From Xanthomonas indica (lineage in GTDB: Bacteria; Pseudomonadota; Gammaproteobacteria; Xanthomonadales; Xanthomonadaceae): DNA of 64,000 nucleotides. Shown in pieces: positions 38,048-46,504 of this stretch. The notes beneath the pieces were generated by a model that saw only the letters and a list, made by a program, of their open reading frames with translations, ran no database searches and was not told the DNA's origin. Where the stretch lies: contig NZ_CP131914.1 in the NCBI RefSeq assembly GCF_040529045.1, forward strand, positions 976,501 to 1,040,500, in the 5' to 3' direction. Every line of letters begins with the position of its first letter. Within the stretch, counting starts at the first letter, position 1. The position numbers were made by a program, and so were the translations under genes.

Positions 38048-38200
38048 ATGAAGCGACTGACCACCCTGTTGATGCTGACCCTGTTCTGCGCTGGCGTGCT
38101 GACCGGCTGCAACACCGTTGCCGGCGCCGGCAAGGACATGCAGAAGGCGGGCGAGAAGGTGGAAGACAAGGCGCAGGATTGCAGCGCTGGCAAGTGCTGA
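38048..38200 (+). CDS. entericidin EcnA/B-family lipoprotein (first of two)
   Basis: The 50-residue product has a signal peptide KRLTTLLMLTLFCAGVLTGC with lipobox LTGC, then the entericidin motif NTVAGAGKDMQKAGEKVED. It ends in an unusual Cys-containing tail (CSAGKC) that its paralogue lacks. Entericidins are small envelope lipoproteins first described as a toxin-antidote pair in enterobacteria; in Xanthomonas they are stress-responsive. It lies 53 bp before a second copy on the same strand. Confidence 0.88.
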   Translation: MKRLTTLLMLTLFCAGVLTGCNTVAGAGKDMQKAGEKVEDKAQDCSAGKC

Positions 38201-38253
38201 GTTTCGCGCGGCCTGTGTGCCGCGTCCCATGACCAAGTAAAGGAGTGAAACCC

Positions 38254-38388
38254 ATGAAGCGTACGTTTGCGTGGATGCTGCTGGCGATGTTCTCGGTGGG
38301 CCTGCTGTCCGGCTGCAACACCGTTGCCGGTGCCGGCAAGGACGTGCAGAAGGCGGGCGAGAAGGTCGAAGACGCTGCCAAGAACTGA
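38254..38388 (+). CDS. entericidin EcnA/B-family lipoprotein (second of two)
   Basis: The 44-residue product is a paralogue of the preceding gene: signal KRTFAWMLLAMFSVGLLSGC, then NTVAGAGKDVQKAGEKVED and a short AAKN end. An AAGGAG ribosome site precedes ATG 38254. A strong terminator follows, so the two copies probably form one transcript or overlapping units. Too short for most gene finders. Confidence 0.88.
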   Translation: MKRTFAWMLLAMFSVGLLSGCNTVAGAGKDVQKAGEKVEDAAKN

Positions 38389-38405
38389 GCCTGGTCTCAG
38401 TCACG

Positions 38406-38438
38406 AAAAACGGGTCGGCTTGCCGGCCCGTTTTTTTT
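38406..38438 (+). terminator. intrinsic terminator after the entericidin pair
   Basis: AAAACGGGTCGGC pairs with GCCGGCCCGTTTT (one G-U type mismatch) and runs into eight Ts, a canonical Rho-independent terminator. Confidence 0.9.
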
Positions 38439-38573
38439 GCGTGGCCACCGGCTAAAGCGTAACGATTCACCATGCTCATGCATCGCTGACGCTGCGTTGA
38501 TCGGGTTGCGACACCGGCTGCGCGATGCTGCATGACCGGCGCGCAGCGCCGTTCACACATCACGAGAGATGCC

Positions 38574-38789
38574 ATGAACAAAGACATCATTGCCGGCAAG
38601 TGGACCCAGCTCAAGGGCAAGATCAAGGCGCAGTGGGGCGACCTGACCGACGACGATTTCGACGTCGCCGAGGGCAACACCCAATACCTGGCCGGCAAGC
38701 TGCAGGAACGCTATGGCTGGGCGCGCGACCGCGCCGAGAAGGAAGTGCACGCCTTCCGCGACAGCCTGGGCAAGGAATACCACGACTGA
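38574..38789 (+). CDS. CsbD-family general stress protein
   Basis: The 71-residue protein starts [20 protein letters not shown], the classic CsbD/YjbJ opening, followed by [20 protein letters not shown] and [17 protein letters not shown]. CsbD-like proteins are abundant, highly charged, and induced by general stress; the molecular role is unknown. Placement beside entericidins suggests a shared stress regulon. A strong terminator follows. Confidence 0.92.
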   Translation: MNKDIIAGKWTQLKGKIKAQWGDLTDDDFDVAEGNTQYLAGKLQERYGWARDRAEKEVHAFRDSLGKEYHD

Positions 38790-38815
38790 GCCGCGCACCG
38801 CGGCAGCGTCGTCGA

Positions 38816-38846
38816 CACGGGCCGCCTCGCGGCCCGTGCTTTTTTT
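38816..38846. terminator. intrinsic terminator between convergent genes
   Basis: CACGGGCCGC / GCGGCCCGTG form a 10-bp stem with a 3-nt loop followed by seven Ts on the plus strand. It ends the CsbD gene and lies 15 bp before the 3' end of the opposing gene. Confidence 0.92.
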
Positions 38847-38860
38847 GCGGGTGTGCTGGC

Positions 38861-39805
38861 TCAGCGCGCCGGCGGATCCGGCACGTAGTCGCCGGGAAAG
38901 GCGTTCGGCGCGACCGCCACGCGCGGCGGCGGCAGGTCGCGCGGCAGCACGCCGCGGGCCACAAGCCGCGCGCGGCTGTCGTAGCGCACCTCGGTGCGTT
39001 GCATCGGCACGTCGCTGGCACGCTGGAACTCGGTGACGCGCGAGGGCGACCATTCGCGCGCGCCGTGGCCGGTGCCCAGACGCTGTTGCATGGCCGCAGG
39101 GGCGTTGCCCTCGCGCGCAGATGCCCGCGCGTCGGCCGCCGGGGTCGCGGCGAGCGGCGCGGCCGCACTGCGCTCGGGAATGCCTGCGGCCGCTGCCGGT
39201 GCAGGCACCGCGTTCGGCGCCGGGATGCCCGGTGTTGCCGCACGCGCGGCTTCGGTGGCGAGCTTGTCGGTGTCGGCGTTCGCGTCGCTCAAGGCGGCAT
39301 CGGGCCATGCCCGCGCTTCGTCGAACACCGCCATGCCGATCACGCCGACGTTGCGCGGGCGTCCGGTGCGTGCCGCGTAGCTGTCGTCCAGGTCGGTGAA
39401 CACGAACTGCGCCACGTCCTCGGACGATTTGCGCCAACCGGCGATCTCGGTGCGTTGCCAGGGCGACAGCACGTAGCCGCGCTGGTCGCTGGCCGCGGTC
39501 TGGCCGCTGACCGCGTTGACGCCGTCCACCGACAGCACCACCAGCACCCGTGCGCCGGTCAGGTTGGTCAGGCGCAGCGCGTAGCGGTGGCCGGGCGTGG
39601 CCGCGATCCAGCGCTCGCCGCGCCAGGCGTGCACGGGCAGCGGCACGCCGCCGGCGTCGCGATCGATCACCTGCAACTGCACCGCCGGCGCCGAGGCCGG
39701 TGGCGCAGGCAATGGACGGAAGCCGCACAGCCCGCCGATGCATGACAGCGCGAAGGCGAGGGCGGCGAGGGAACGGCGGGGCAGGGACGGCGCAGGAACG
39801 TGCAT
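38861..39805 (-). CDS. secreted hypothetical protein
   Basis: From ATG 39805 the product has 314 residues. A signal peptide (RRSLAALAFALSCIGGLCG) is followed by a conserved-looking beta-rich region, residues ~40-160: YALRLTNLTGARVLVVLSVD, GVNAVSGQTAASDQRGYVLS, and YAARTGRPRNVGVIGMAVF. The second half is Ala/Pro-rich and probably disordered, ending in a short basic segment. No named domain is recognised. An in-frame ATG at 39847 would add 14 residues ahead of the signal, which is less likely. It is divergent from trpS. Confidence 0.7.
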   Translation of the reverse strand: MHVPAPSLPRRSLAALAFALSCIGGLCGFRPLPAPPASAPAVQLQVIDRDAGGVPLPVHAWRGERWIAATPGHRYALRLTNLTGARVLVVLSVDGVNAVSGQTAASDQRGYVLSPWQRTEIAGWRKSSEDVAQFVFTDLDDSYAARTGRPRNVGVIGMAVFDEARAWPDAALSDANADTDKLATEAARAATPGIPAPNAVPAPAAAAGIPERSAAAPLAATPAADARASAREGNAPAAMQQRLGTGHGAREWSPSRVTEFQRASDVPMQRTEVRYDSRARLVARGVLPRDLPPPRVAVAPNAFPGDYVPDPPAR

Positions 39806-39914
39806 CGCGGCGACTCCAGGACGGGGACGCCGGATTGAACGCCCCATGCGCCGGAACGGGGTTGTCGCGCAGCGGGTAAACTCGACGGGTTACTTCCCGG
39901 ACCGTCCCTTCCGC

Positions 39915-41207
39915 ATGACCACCCGCGTTCTCACCGGCATCACCACCTCCGGCACGCCGCACCTGGGCAACTACGTCGGCGCCATCCGTCCCGCGTTGCA
40001 GGCCAGCCGGCGCCCCGGCATCGAGAGTTTCTTCTTCCTGGCCGACCTGCACAGCCTGATCAAGGCGCAGGATCCGGCGCGCACCCAGCGCTCGACCCTG
40101 GAGATCGCGGCGACCTGGCTGGCCGCGGGCCTGGATCCGGCGCAGGTGTGGTTCTACCGCCAGTCGGACGTGCCGGAGACCAACGAGCTGACCTGGTTCC
40201 TGACCTGCGTCGCCGGCAAGGGCATCCTCAACCGCGCGCACGCCTACAAGGCGGCGGTGGACAAGAACCGCGCCGACGGCGAGGACGACGATGCCGGCGT
40301 CACCGCCGGCTTGTTCATGTACCCGGTGCTGATGGCCGCCGACATCCTGCTGTTCAAGGCGCAGCAGGTGCCGGTGGGCCGCGACCAGATCCAGCACATC
40401 GAAATGGCGCGCGACTTCGCGCAGCGCTTCAACCACGTCTACGGCCGCGAGCACTTCGTCCTGCCCGATGCGCTGATCGACGAACAGGTGGCGACGCTGC
40501 CCGGGTTGGACGGGCGCAAGATGAGCAAGAGCTACGACAACACCATTCCGCTGTTCGCCCCGCGCGAGGAGCTGAAGAAGCGGGTGTTCGCCATCGTCAC
40601 CGATTCGCGCGCGCCCGGCGAGCCGAAGGACACCGAGGGCTCGGCCCTGTTCCAGCTGTACCAGGCCTTCGCCAGCGCCGAGGAGACGGCCGCGTTCGCG
40701 CAGGCGTTCGCCGCCGGCATCGGCTGGGGCGAGGCCAAGCAGCAGCTGTTCGAGCGCATCGAGGCCGAGATCGCGCCGATGCGGGTGCGCTACGAGGCGC
40801 TGATGGCGCGCCCGCAGGACATCGAGGCGATGCTGCGCGACAACGCGCAGCGCCTGCGCGAACGCTATGCAATCCCGTTCCTGGCTGAACTGCGGCACGC
40901 GGTGGGCCTGCGCGATCTGGCGGCGCAGGCCGGCGGCGCTGCCGACACGGCGACGGCCAAGCCGGCGCTGCCGAGCTTCAAGCAGTACCGCGAGGCCGAC
41001 GGCCAGTTCTACTTCAAGCTGCTCGATGGCGAGGGCACGCTGCTGTTGCAGAGCGGCGGCTTCGCCTCGCCGCGCGATGCCGGGCAGACCATCGCCGCGC
41101 TCAAGCAGGCCACGCAGGCCGATGCGCTGCAGGCGGCACCGGTGACCCTGGCTGCGCCGGCCGAGACGGTGCTGGCGGCGCTGGCGCGGTTGCGCGAGGC
41201 GGGCTGA
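39915..41207 (+). CDS. trpS: tryptophanyl-tRNA synthetase with C-terminal YegP-like domain
   Basis: The 430-residue enzyme charges tRNA-Trp. Class I motifs are present: TSGTPHLGNYVGAI (HIGH equivalent), PVGRDQIQHIEMARDFAQRF and KMSKSYDN (KMSKS). The catalytic and anticodon parts end near residue 345. A further ~80 residues contain SFKQYREADGQFYFKLLDGE and LLLQSGGFASPRDAGQTIAA, which look like a DUF1508/YegP fold. Such a tail is known in some gammaproteobacterial TrpS proteins but not in E. coli TrpS (334 aa). Its role is unclear; RNA contact is a guess. Confidence 0.94.
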   Translation: MTTRVLTGITTSGTPHLGNYVGAIRPALQASRRPGIESFFFLADLHSLIKAQDPARTQRSTLEIAATWLAAGLDPAQVWFYRQSDVPETNELTWFLTCVAGKGILNRAHAYKAAVDKNRADGEDDDAGVTAGLFMYPVLMAADILLFKAQQVPVGRDQIQHIEMARDFAQRFNHVYGREHFVLPDALIDEQVATLPGLDGRKMSKSYDNTIPLFAPREELKKRVFAIVTDSRAPGEPKDTEGSALFQLYQAFASAEETAAFAQAFAAGIGWGEAKQQLFERIEAEIAPMRVRYEALMARPQDIEAMLRDNAQRLRERYAIPFLAELRHAVGLRDLAAQAGGAADTATAKPALPSFKQYREADGQFYFKLLDGEGTLLLQSGGFASPRDAGQTIAALKQATQADALQAAPVTLAAPAETVLAALARLREAG

Positions 41208-41226
41208 GCACACGCGGCGGTTCGTC

Positions 41227-41292
41227 GTAGGAGCGGCTTCAGCCGCGACAAGCATTCCCAGGAAGGCCTGTCGCGGCTGAAGCCGCTCCTAC
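41227..41292. repeat. GTAG-type REP doublet
   Basis: GTAGGAGCGGCTTCAGCCGC and inverted copy ending GCTCCTAC enclose 24 bp. It lies between trpS and the MBL hydrolase gene; almost identical arms to the copy at 28731. Confidence 0.87.
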
Positions 41293-41498
41293 AGACGAAT
41301 GACGCGTTCTATTGCGACATCCGCAGCGCGTGTGTTTGCTGGGGCGTATGCAGTCGGGACTGACGTTCCTCCCACAAACGGCGCCTACATCGTCTGGGCC
41401 GCTACGTCATTCGTCCTCACCTGGCCCTTGCCGCGCAGCACTGGCAGCGCCCTCCATACCGCCTAGAATGGAGCCTCGCCCAGCCACGCTTCTGCGCC

Positions 41499-42431
41499 AT
41501 GCCACGCGATCCCAGCATCCATCTCGTCGACACCGGCTTCCAGCGCGCGCAGTTCGATGCCGCCTACCTGATCGTGGAGAACGGGCGCGGCGCCTTCGTC
41601 GACTGTGGTACCAGCCATGCCGTACCGGTGCTGCTGGACGCATTGGCGCACGCCGGCCTGGCGCCGGCCGACGTGGACTGGCTGATCCTCACCCACGTGC
41701 ATCTGGACCACGCCGGCGGTGCCGGTGCGCTGCTGCAGCACCTGCCGAACGCGCGCCTGCTGGTGCATCCGCGTGGCGCGCCGCACATGATCGATCCGGC
41801 GCGGTTGATCGCCGGCGCCACCGCGGTGTACGGCGAGGCGGAGATGGCGCGCAGCTACGGCAGCATTCTGCCGGTGCCGGCAGAGCGCGTGGTGGTGGCC
41901 GAGGACGGCCATCGCGTGTCGCTGGCTGGACGCGAACTGCTGTGCATCGACACTCCGGGGCACGCACGGCATCACCTGTGCGTGTGGGACGCGCGCAGCC
42001 GCAGCTGGTTCAGTGGCGACACCTTCGGCCTGTCCTACCGCGAACTGGACAGCCCGCGCGGTGCGTTCGCGATCCCGACCTCGTCGCCGGTGCAGTTCGA
42101 GCCGGAGGCGATGCAGGCCTCGATCCAGCGCATGCTCGGCTACGCCCCGCAGACGCTGTATCTCACCCACTACGGCCCGGTGGCAGGCGCAGAAACGCTG
42201 GCGGCGGAACTGCTGGAGCAACTGGAGGCGATGGTGGCGATCGCGCGCGGCTGCGACGGCCGTTCCGACCGCCATCGTTGCCTGGTCGCGGCGCTGACCG
42301 CGTTGTATCTGGAGCGCGCGCGGCTGCATGGCTGTCCGCTGGACGATGCCGGCGTGGAGCGGGTGCTGCACATGGACATCGAGCTCAATGCGCAGGGCCT
42401 GGCCTGCTGGCTGGACCGCCTCGCGCGCTGA
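41499..42431 (+). CDS. MBL-fold metallo-hydrolase
   Basis: The 310-residue hydrolase has the glyoxalase-II-like zinc motif THVHLDHAGGAGALL, then VHPRGAPHMIDPARLI, IDTPGHARHHLCVWD and FSGDTFGLSYREL, all supplying metal ligands, and a long helical C-terminal domain. Substrate is unknown; members of this class hydrolyse thioesters, lactones or phosphodiesters. A TAGAAT box at 41464-41469 is a possible -10. It appears to be monocistronic. Confidence 0.85.
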   Translation: MPRDPSIHLVDTGFQRAQFDAAYLIVENGRGAFVDCGTSHAVPVLLDALAHAGLAPADVDWLILTHVHLDHAGGAGALLQHLPNARLLVHPRGAPHMIDPARLIAGATAVYGEAEMARSYGSILPVPAERVVVAEDGHRVSLAGRELLCIDTPGHARHHLCVWDARSRSWFSGDTFGLSYRELDSPRGAFAIPTSSPVQFEPEAMQASIQRMLGYAPQTLYLTHYGPVAGAETLAAELLEQLEAMVAIARGCDGRSDRHRCLVAALTALYLERARLHGCPLDDAGVERVLHMDIELNAQGLACWLDRLAR

Positions 42432-42538
42432 ACGGCACCTCGCCTCGCGCACGCGAAAACGTCGCCGCGCTGTCTCGGCGCGACGCCATTCTCTACACTG
42501 TGCGGCCCGCTTGTTGCCAGGTCGTGACCGTGAACCCG

Positions 42539-42703
42539 ATGCGCATGTTGCTGCTGTCCGCTTCCCTGTTCATGGGAGATGCGGCACAGGCGGCCAACGA
42601 TGCGCTGGCCGGCGAGACCGGCGGCGACGCCGACGCACTGGAGCGGCATGCGTTGCCGGCGTGCGATGCGTCTGAAGGCCGTGGCCCGGCGATGCCGGGC
42701 TGA
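42539..42703 (+). CDS. possible small secreted peptide
   Basis: A 54-codon frame from ATG 42539 (alternatives GTG 42530, ATG 42545) starts NPMRMLLLSASLFMGDAAQA, which could be a short signal peptide with AQA cleavage, followed by an acidic segment with one Cys. No homologue is recalled and no ribosome site is clear, so this may be chance. Confidence 0.35.
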   Translation: MRMLLLSASLFMGDAAQAANDALAGETGGDADALERHALPACDASEGRGPAMPG

Positions 42704-42850
42704 GCGATCTCGCAGGAAGACGATGCCGGGTCTGCGGCACGCTGGCCACCACGGCAAGCGGGTTGCGCAGTGCTGGCGCCTGTTGGCGATGGCCGCCGAC
42801 GCGCACGGTTGTGGCAGAAGGGACTTCCCAATGGTGCTGCAGGGTCATCC

Positions 42851-42915
42851 GTAGGAGCGGCTTCAGCCGCGACGGGCGTTATCGGTCACGCCTGTCGCGG
42901 CTGACGCCGCTCTAC
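42851..42915. repeat. GTAG-type REP doublet, right arm decayed
   Basis: The left arm GTAGGAGCGGCTTCAGCCGC is intact; the right arm reads GCTGACGCCGCTCTACGG and has lost one C and carries a substitution relative to the other copies. Confidence 0.8.
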
Positions 42916-43000
42916 GGGGGACGTGCGCTGTCGGGCGCGTCGTGACGAGAAGGGCCGCCGACCGGTCAGACGCACGCTGGCGCTGCAGGGCCGCCGCCGC

Positions 43001-43615
43001 TCAGGCGGTGGTATCGATCAACCCGCCGACGATGCCCTGATTGAGCAGGTCGCCGGTCACCGTGCCGCTGAGGCTGGGGTTGGACTGCAATAGGGACGAC
43101 AGCTGCGGGGACAGGCCCTGGCTGCTGAAGACACCATTGGCGTTGTACAAGCCGGGCATCGACGGTGGCGCGCTGATGGTCCCGAGCAGGCCCTCGTCGT
43201 ACGTCTGGGTGGCCTGGTCGAGGGTGGGATACGGCGAGGTGGTCGTCGAGGTCGCGGTGCCGGTGCCGCTGGTCGACGTCGAGGGATCGGTGCTGGACCC
43301 GGAGGTGCCGGTGGTCGTGGTCGAACGCGCGTCGCTCGGGCCCGCGCTGACGATGCTGTTGAACAGCCCGGCTGCGTTGTAGGTCAGGCCCGTGTCGGCC
43401 GGGATGGTCCCCGCGAGGCCGCCGAGGCTGAAGATCACCGAGGCGTCGCCGGACAGTTCCACGGCCTGCTGCACGGCGGCCGGATCGTTGCTGCTGACGA
43501 CCGGATTGCCGGCCTGGGCCGCGTCGCTGGAGGCGCCGGGGCTGGAAAAACCATACGGCGAGGCGCCATACGGAGTGACGGTGCCCAGCGGCGACAGTGC
43601 GGTATCGATAGCCAT
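43001..43615 (-). CDS. Ser/Thr/Gly-rich hypothetical protein
   Basis: From ATG 43615 the product has 204 residues, starting AIDTALSPLGTVTPYGASPY with no signal peptide. Two similar short motifs, LTYNAAGLFNSIVSAG and PGLYNANGVFSSQGLSP, hint at an internal duplication. Between them lies a Ser/Thr-rich linker (TTTTGTSGSSTDPSTSTSG). The composition suits a secreted or surface protein exported without a cleaved signal, such as a type III or type I substrate, but no specific export signal or PIP box was recognised. Function unknown. Confidence 0.6.
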   Translation of the reverse strand: MAIDTALSPLGTVTPYGASPYGFSSPGASSDAAQAGNPVVSSNDPAAVQQAVELSGDASVIFSLGGLAGTIPADTGLTYNAAGLFNSIVSAGPSDARSTTTTGTSGSSTDPSTSTSGTGTATSTTTSPYPTLDQATQTYDEGLLGTISAPPSMPGLYNANGVFSSQGLSPQLSSLLQSNPSLSGTVTGDLLNQGIVGGLIDTTA

Positions 43616-44057
43616 GGCGGTGCTCGGCGAGCAGGTGTATGTGCGTACAGATACGCCCGTGCGGCTGAACCGTCTCTTAGGTCTTTCGGGTGACCGCGCA
43701 GCGCCGGAGCAGGTGCCAGCCGCGTCGGCATGGACGTCCATTGATCGGCGAAGACGTCAGTGCCGGAACTGCATTGAGCAGCACACTCCTTGCGCGAGAC
43801 CGATCGCGTTTCCTCCGCGGGAGCGCGGCGCGGGACGGCCGCGCACAGGGCGGCCACTGACGCGACGCGGCGCGCTCGTACTGGCCTGCAACACCGGCCT
43901 GGTGGTGCGGGTGGCACGCCGGGCGCCGCTGCGGCGGGTGGCGGCCGGCTGTGCTGCCACGGTGAATGACCCGCCGGCACCCGCTACGGTTATCGCGCCA
44001 GCTGTGGCGAATCACCGTCTCGCCGCGCCGACGCGACCCTGCAGGCAGTCGGGCGCC
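43616..44057. other. non-coding gap
   Basis: No frame with convincing codon pattern or ribosome site was found on either strand. The gap separates two minus-strand hypothetical genes. Its GC content resembles the chromosome average. Confidence 0.5.
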
Positions 44058-44468
44058 TCAGCGCGATGGGCGGCGCGGCGTGGACTTGCAGGGATACCGT
44101 TTGGCCAAGGCCTGCACGACCAGGTCGCTGGCGCGCGCGTCCAGGCGCGTGTCGGGCAGCGCGCCGAGATCGGCGACCAGGGCCTGGACATCCGGTGGAC
44201 CGGACTGGCCGGCCGGTCGGCACCATCGCACGCCCTCGCTGCCGGCCGCGATGCCGAGCATGTAGGCCGCCGCCGTGCGCGAGGACACCATGACCCGCAG
44301 TTCCTGCGGTTGCTGCGGACCCAGGTCGGCCGCCAGCGAGCCGTCCAGCGGGGCTTCCAGCAGCTGGTGCCCGGTCAGATCCCAGGGCGCAGCGGGCGTG
44401 CTTGCCGCGCTGTTGCTGCCGAGCGCGGCCAGCAAGGGCAGCGCGATCCAGGTGCGGTGTGATGTCAT
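44058..44468 (-). CDS. secreted Rap1a/Tai-like immunity-domain protein
   Basis: The 136-residue protein starts after a strong AAAGGAG site at ATG 44468. A signal peptide (TWIALPLLAALGSNSAAS) is followed by a Rap1a/Tai-type helical domain: AAAYMLGIAAGSEGVRWCRP, then DVQALVADLGALPDTR, and ASDLVVQALAKRYPCK. Rap1a and Tai proteins neutralise T6SS peptidoglycan amidases in the periplasm; many relatives have no known effector. The two Cys residues would form the family disulphide. No amidase effector or T6SS gene is nearby, so the immunity role is only by analogy. Confidence 0.65.
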   Translation of the reverse strand: MTSHRTWIALPLLAALGSNSAASTPAAPWDLTGHQLLEAPLDGSLAADLGPQQPQELRVMVSSRTAAAYMLGIAAGSEGVRWCRPAGQSGPPDVQALVADLGALPDTRLDARASDLVVQALAKRYPCKSTPRRPSR

Positions 44469-44555
44469 CCACGACTCCTTTCTCGACGAGTGATCTGCAC
44501 GCGGCGGCGGCGCGACACGCGCGGTTCCGACGGCTTGCGCGCAGAGCAGGTGCTC

Positions 44556-44561
44556 TAGAAT
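44556..44561 (+). promoter_or_regulatory. candidate -10 element (TAGAAT) for the EamA transporter operon
   Basis: TAGAAT lies 29 nt before ATG 44591. A weak TTGCGC at 44535 sits at a short 15-bp spacing. Confidence 0.35.
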
Positions 44562-44590
44562 AGCGCCCCCGCTGTCTCTGGCGCCGTCCC

Positions 44591-45487
44591 ATGCCGTCCG
44601 CTCCTGTCGCCGCCGCGCCTGCGCGCGGTGGCTTCGTCGTTCTCGCCCTGTTCCTGGTCTACGTCGTCTGGGGCTCGACCTATCTGGCGATCCGCTTCGC
44701 CCTGGAAGGCGGTGCACCGCCGCTGAGCGTGGTGTCCGGGACCCGCTTCGTGATCGCCGGCAGCGTGCTGTACGCGGTGCTGCGCTGGCGCGGCGTGGCC
44801 GCGCCCACGCGCGCGCAGTGGCGGCCGCTGGCCATGCTCGGCGCACTCATGCTGGTCTGCGGCAATGGCCTGGTGGTGCTGGCCGAGCGCCAGGTGTCGT
44901 CGGGGTTGGCGGCGGTGGCGGTGGCCTCGGTGCCGCTGTGGATGGCGCTGTTCGGCATGCTGCGCGGCCACCATGCCAGCCGCGGCGAGTGGCTGGGTAT
45001 CGTGGTCGGCTTCGCCGGGGTGGTGTGGCTCAACGCCGGCAGCAGTCTCACTGCCAGTCCGCTGGGCCTGGTGCTGCTGTTGATCGCGCCGATCGGCTGG
45101 GCGTTCGGCTCGGTGTGGTCGCGCGGGCGCGACCTGCCGATGCCGTTCATGGCGGCTGCCGGGCAGATGCTGTGCGGCGGCGTGATGCTGGTGGCGATCG
45201 GCCTGCTCAGCGGCGAACGCCTGCACACCCTGCCGAGCGCGCAGGGCCTGCTGGCGGTGGCCTACCTGTGCGTGTTCGGCTCGATCGTCGCCTTCACCGC
45301 CTACGTGTGGCTGCTGCAGAACGTGCGCCCGGCCCTGGCCGGCAGCTATGCCTACGTCAATCCGGTGATCGCGGTGGCGCTGGGCAGCTGGCTCGGCCAT
45401 GAGCGCTTCAGCGCCAGCGACGTCGGCGCGATGGCGGTGATCCTGGCCGGGGTGGTGGTGATCACCGTGGCGAGGACCCGGCGATGA
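44591..45487 (+). CDS. yedA: EamA/DMT-family transporter, YedA-like
   Basis: The 298-residue permease has ten hydrophobic helices in two EamA repeats. It opens VVLALFLVYVVWGSTYLAIR, includes the YedA-typical SVVSGTRFVIAGSVLYAVLR, and ends in VILAGVVVITVARTRR. YedA-like proteins export small metabolites or amino acids; the substrate here is unknown. The stop overlaps the start of a second EamA gene (ATGA at 45484-45487), so both are made from one message. Confidence 0.85.
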   Translation: MPSAPVAAAPARGGFVVLALFLVYVVWGSTYLAIRFALEGGAPPLSVVSGTRFVIAGSVLYAVLRWRGVAAPTRAQWRPLAMLGALMLVCGNGLVVLAERQVSSGLAAVAVASVPLWMALFGMLRGHHASRGEWLGIVVGFAGVVWLNAGSSLTASPLGLVLLLIAPIGWAFGSVWSRGRDLPMPFMAAAGQMLCGGVMLVAIGLLSGERLHTLPSAQGLLAVAYLCVFGSIVAFTAYVWLLQNVRPALAGSYAYVNPVIAVALGSWLGHERFSASDVGAMAVILAGVVVITVARTRR

Positions 45488-46386
45488 CCGCGGCCTCCGC
45501 GCAGGACGCGCGGCGCGGGCTGTGGATCACCGCGGCGACCTTCGCGCTGTGGGGCGTGGTGCCGGTGTACTGGCACCTGCTGCAGGCGGTGCCGTCGCCG
45601 CACATCATCGCCCACCGCATCGTCTGGAGCACGCTGCTGGTGGTGGCGTGGCTGGCGTACAGCGCGCGCCTGCAATGGTGGCGACGCATCGCCGCGCAGC
45701 CGCGCGCGCTGGCCACGCTGGCGCTGAGCAGCCTGGCGATCGCCTTCAACTGGGGGCTGTACATCTGGGCGGTCAATGCCGGCCACGTGATCGAGACCAG
45801 CCTGGGCTACTTCATCAATCCGCTGGTCAACGTGCTGCTCGGGGTGCTGGTGCTGCACGAGCGGCTGCGCCCGTTGCAGTGGCTGGCGGTGGCCTGCGCC
45901 GCGCTCGGCGTGGCCTGGCTGACCGTCGACGCCGGCACGCTGCCGTGGATCGCGCTGGGCCTGGCCGGCTCGTTCGGCCTGTATGGCCTGCTGCGCAAGC
46001 TGGTGCAGGTGGATGCGGTGGCCGGGCTGGGCGTGGAGAGCCTGTACCTGTTCCTGCCGGCGCTGGGCTTCGTGCTGTGGGGCGAGGCTGGTCACGGCGG
46101 CGGCTTCGCCGGCGAATGGGGCTGGCGCAACGACCTGCTGCTGGCGTTCGGCGGCGTGGTCACCGCGGTGCCGCTGATCGGCTTCGCCTACGGCGTGCGG
46201 CGCATCCCGCTGTCGCTGGTCGGGCTGCTGCAGTACATCGCGCCGAGTCTGCAGTTGCTGCTGGGCGTGTGGTTCTTCCGCGAGCCGTTCGACGCCGGCA
46301 AGGCGATCGGCTTCGCCGCGATCTGGATCGGGTTGCTGCTGTTCGCCGGTGAGAGTCTGTGGCGGCGAGCGGGGATTCGGGATTAG
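45484..46386 (+). CDS. rarD: EamA-family transporter, RarD type
   Basis: The 300-residue permease has ten hydrophobic helices. The N-terminus GLWITAATFALWGVVPVYWH and HIIAHRIVWSTLLVVAWLAY are typical of RarD, and IGFAYGVRRIPLSLVGLLQY and FFREPFDAGKAIGFAAIW of its second half. RarD is a predicted chloramphenicol-sensitivity permease of unknown natural substrate. Translationally coupled to the preceding EamA gene. A heptamer element overlaps its last codons. Confidence 0.9.
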   Translation: MTAASAQDARRGLWITAATFALWGVVPVYWHLLQAVPSPHIIAHRIVWSTLLVVAWLAYSARLQWWRRIAAQPRALATLALSSLAIAFNWGLYIWAVNAGHVIETSLGYFINPLVNVLLGVLVLHERLRPLQWLAVACAALGVAWLTVDAGTLPWIALGLAGSFGLYGLLRKLVQVDAVAGLGVESLYLFLPALGFVLWGEAGHGGGFAGEWGWRNDLLLAFGGVVTAVPLIGFAYGVRRIPLSLVGLLQYIAPSLQLLLGVWFFREPFDAGKAIGFAAIWIGLLLFAGESLWRRAGIRD

Positions 46387-46471
46387 GGATTGGCAAGAGC
46401 CTGAACCGCCGCGGAACCAGCAGGCCGACAGTACAGCCCGCTGTTACGAATCCCCAATCCCGACTCCCCGC
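46371..46471. repeat. paired inverted GGGATTC-heptamer element
   Basis: GGGGATTCGGGATTAGGG (46371) and CGAATCCCCAATCCCGACTC (46447) are inverted arms ~55 bp apart, between convergent genes and overlapping the rarD stop. The core preceding the right arm (CAGCCCGCTGTTACGAATCC) resembles that of the 8159-8261 element. Confidence 0.8.
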
Positions 46472-46504
46472 TTTCCACAGCCGAATGGCTGGTCATCCCG
46501 CCGC

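Noticed and set aside
43616..44057. Small basic frames between the two hypothetical genes
   Set aside because: All are Arg/Ala-rich with no ribosome site; typical high-GC noise.
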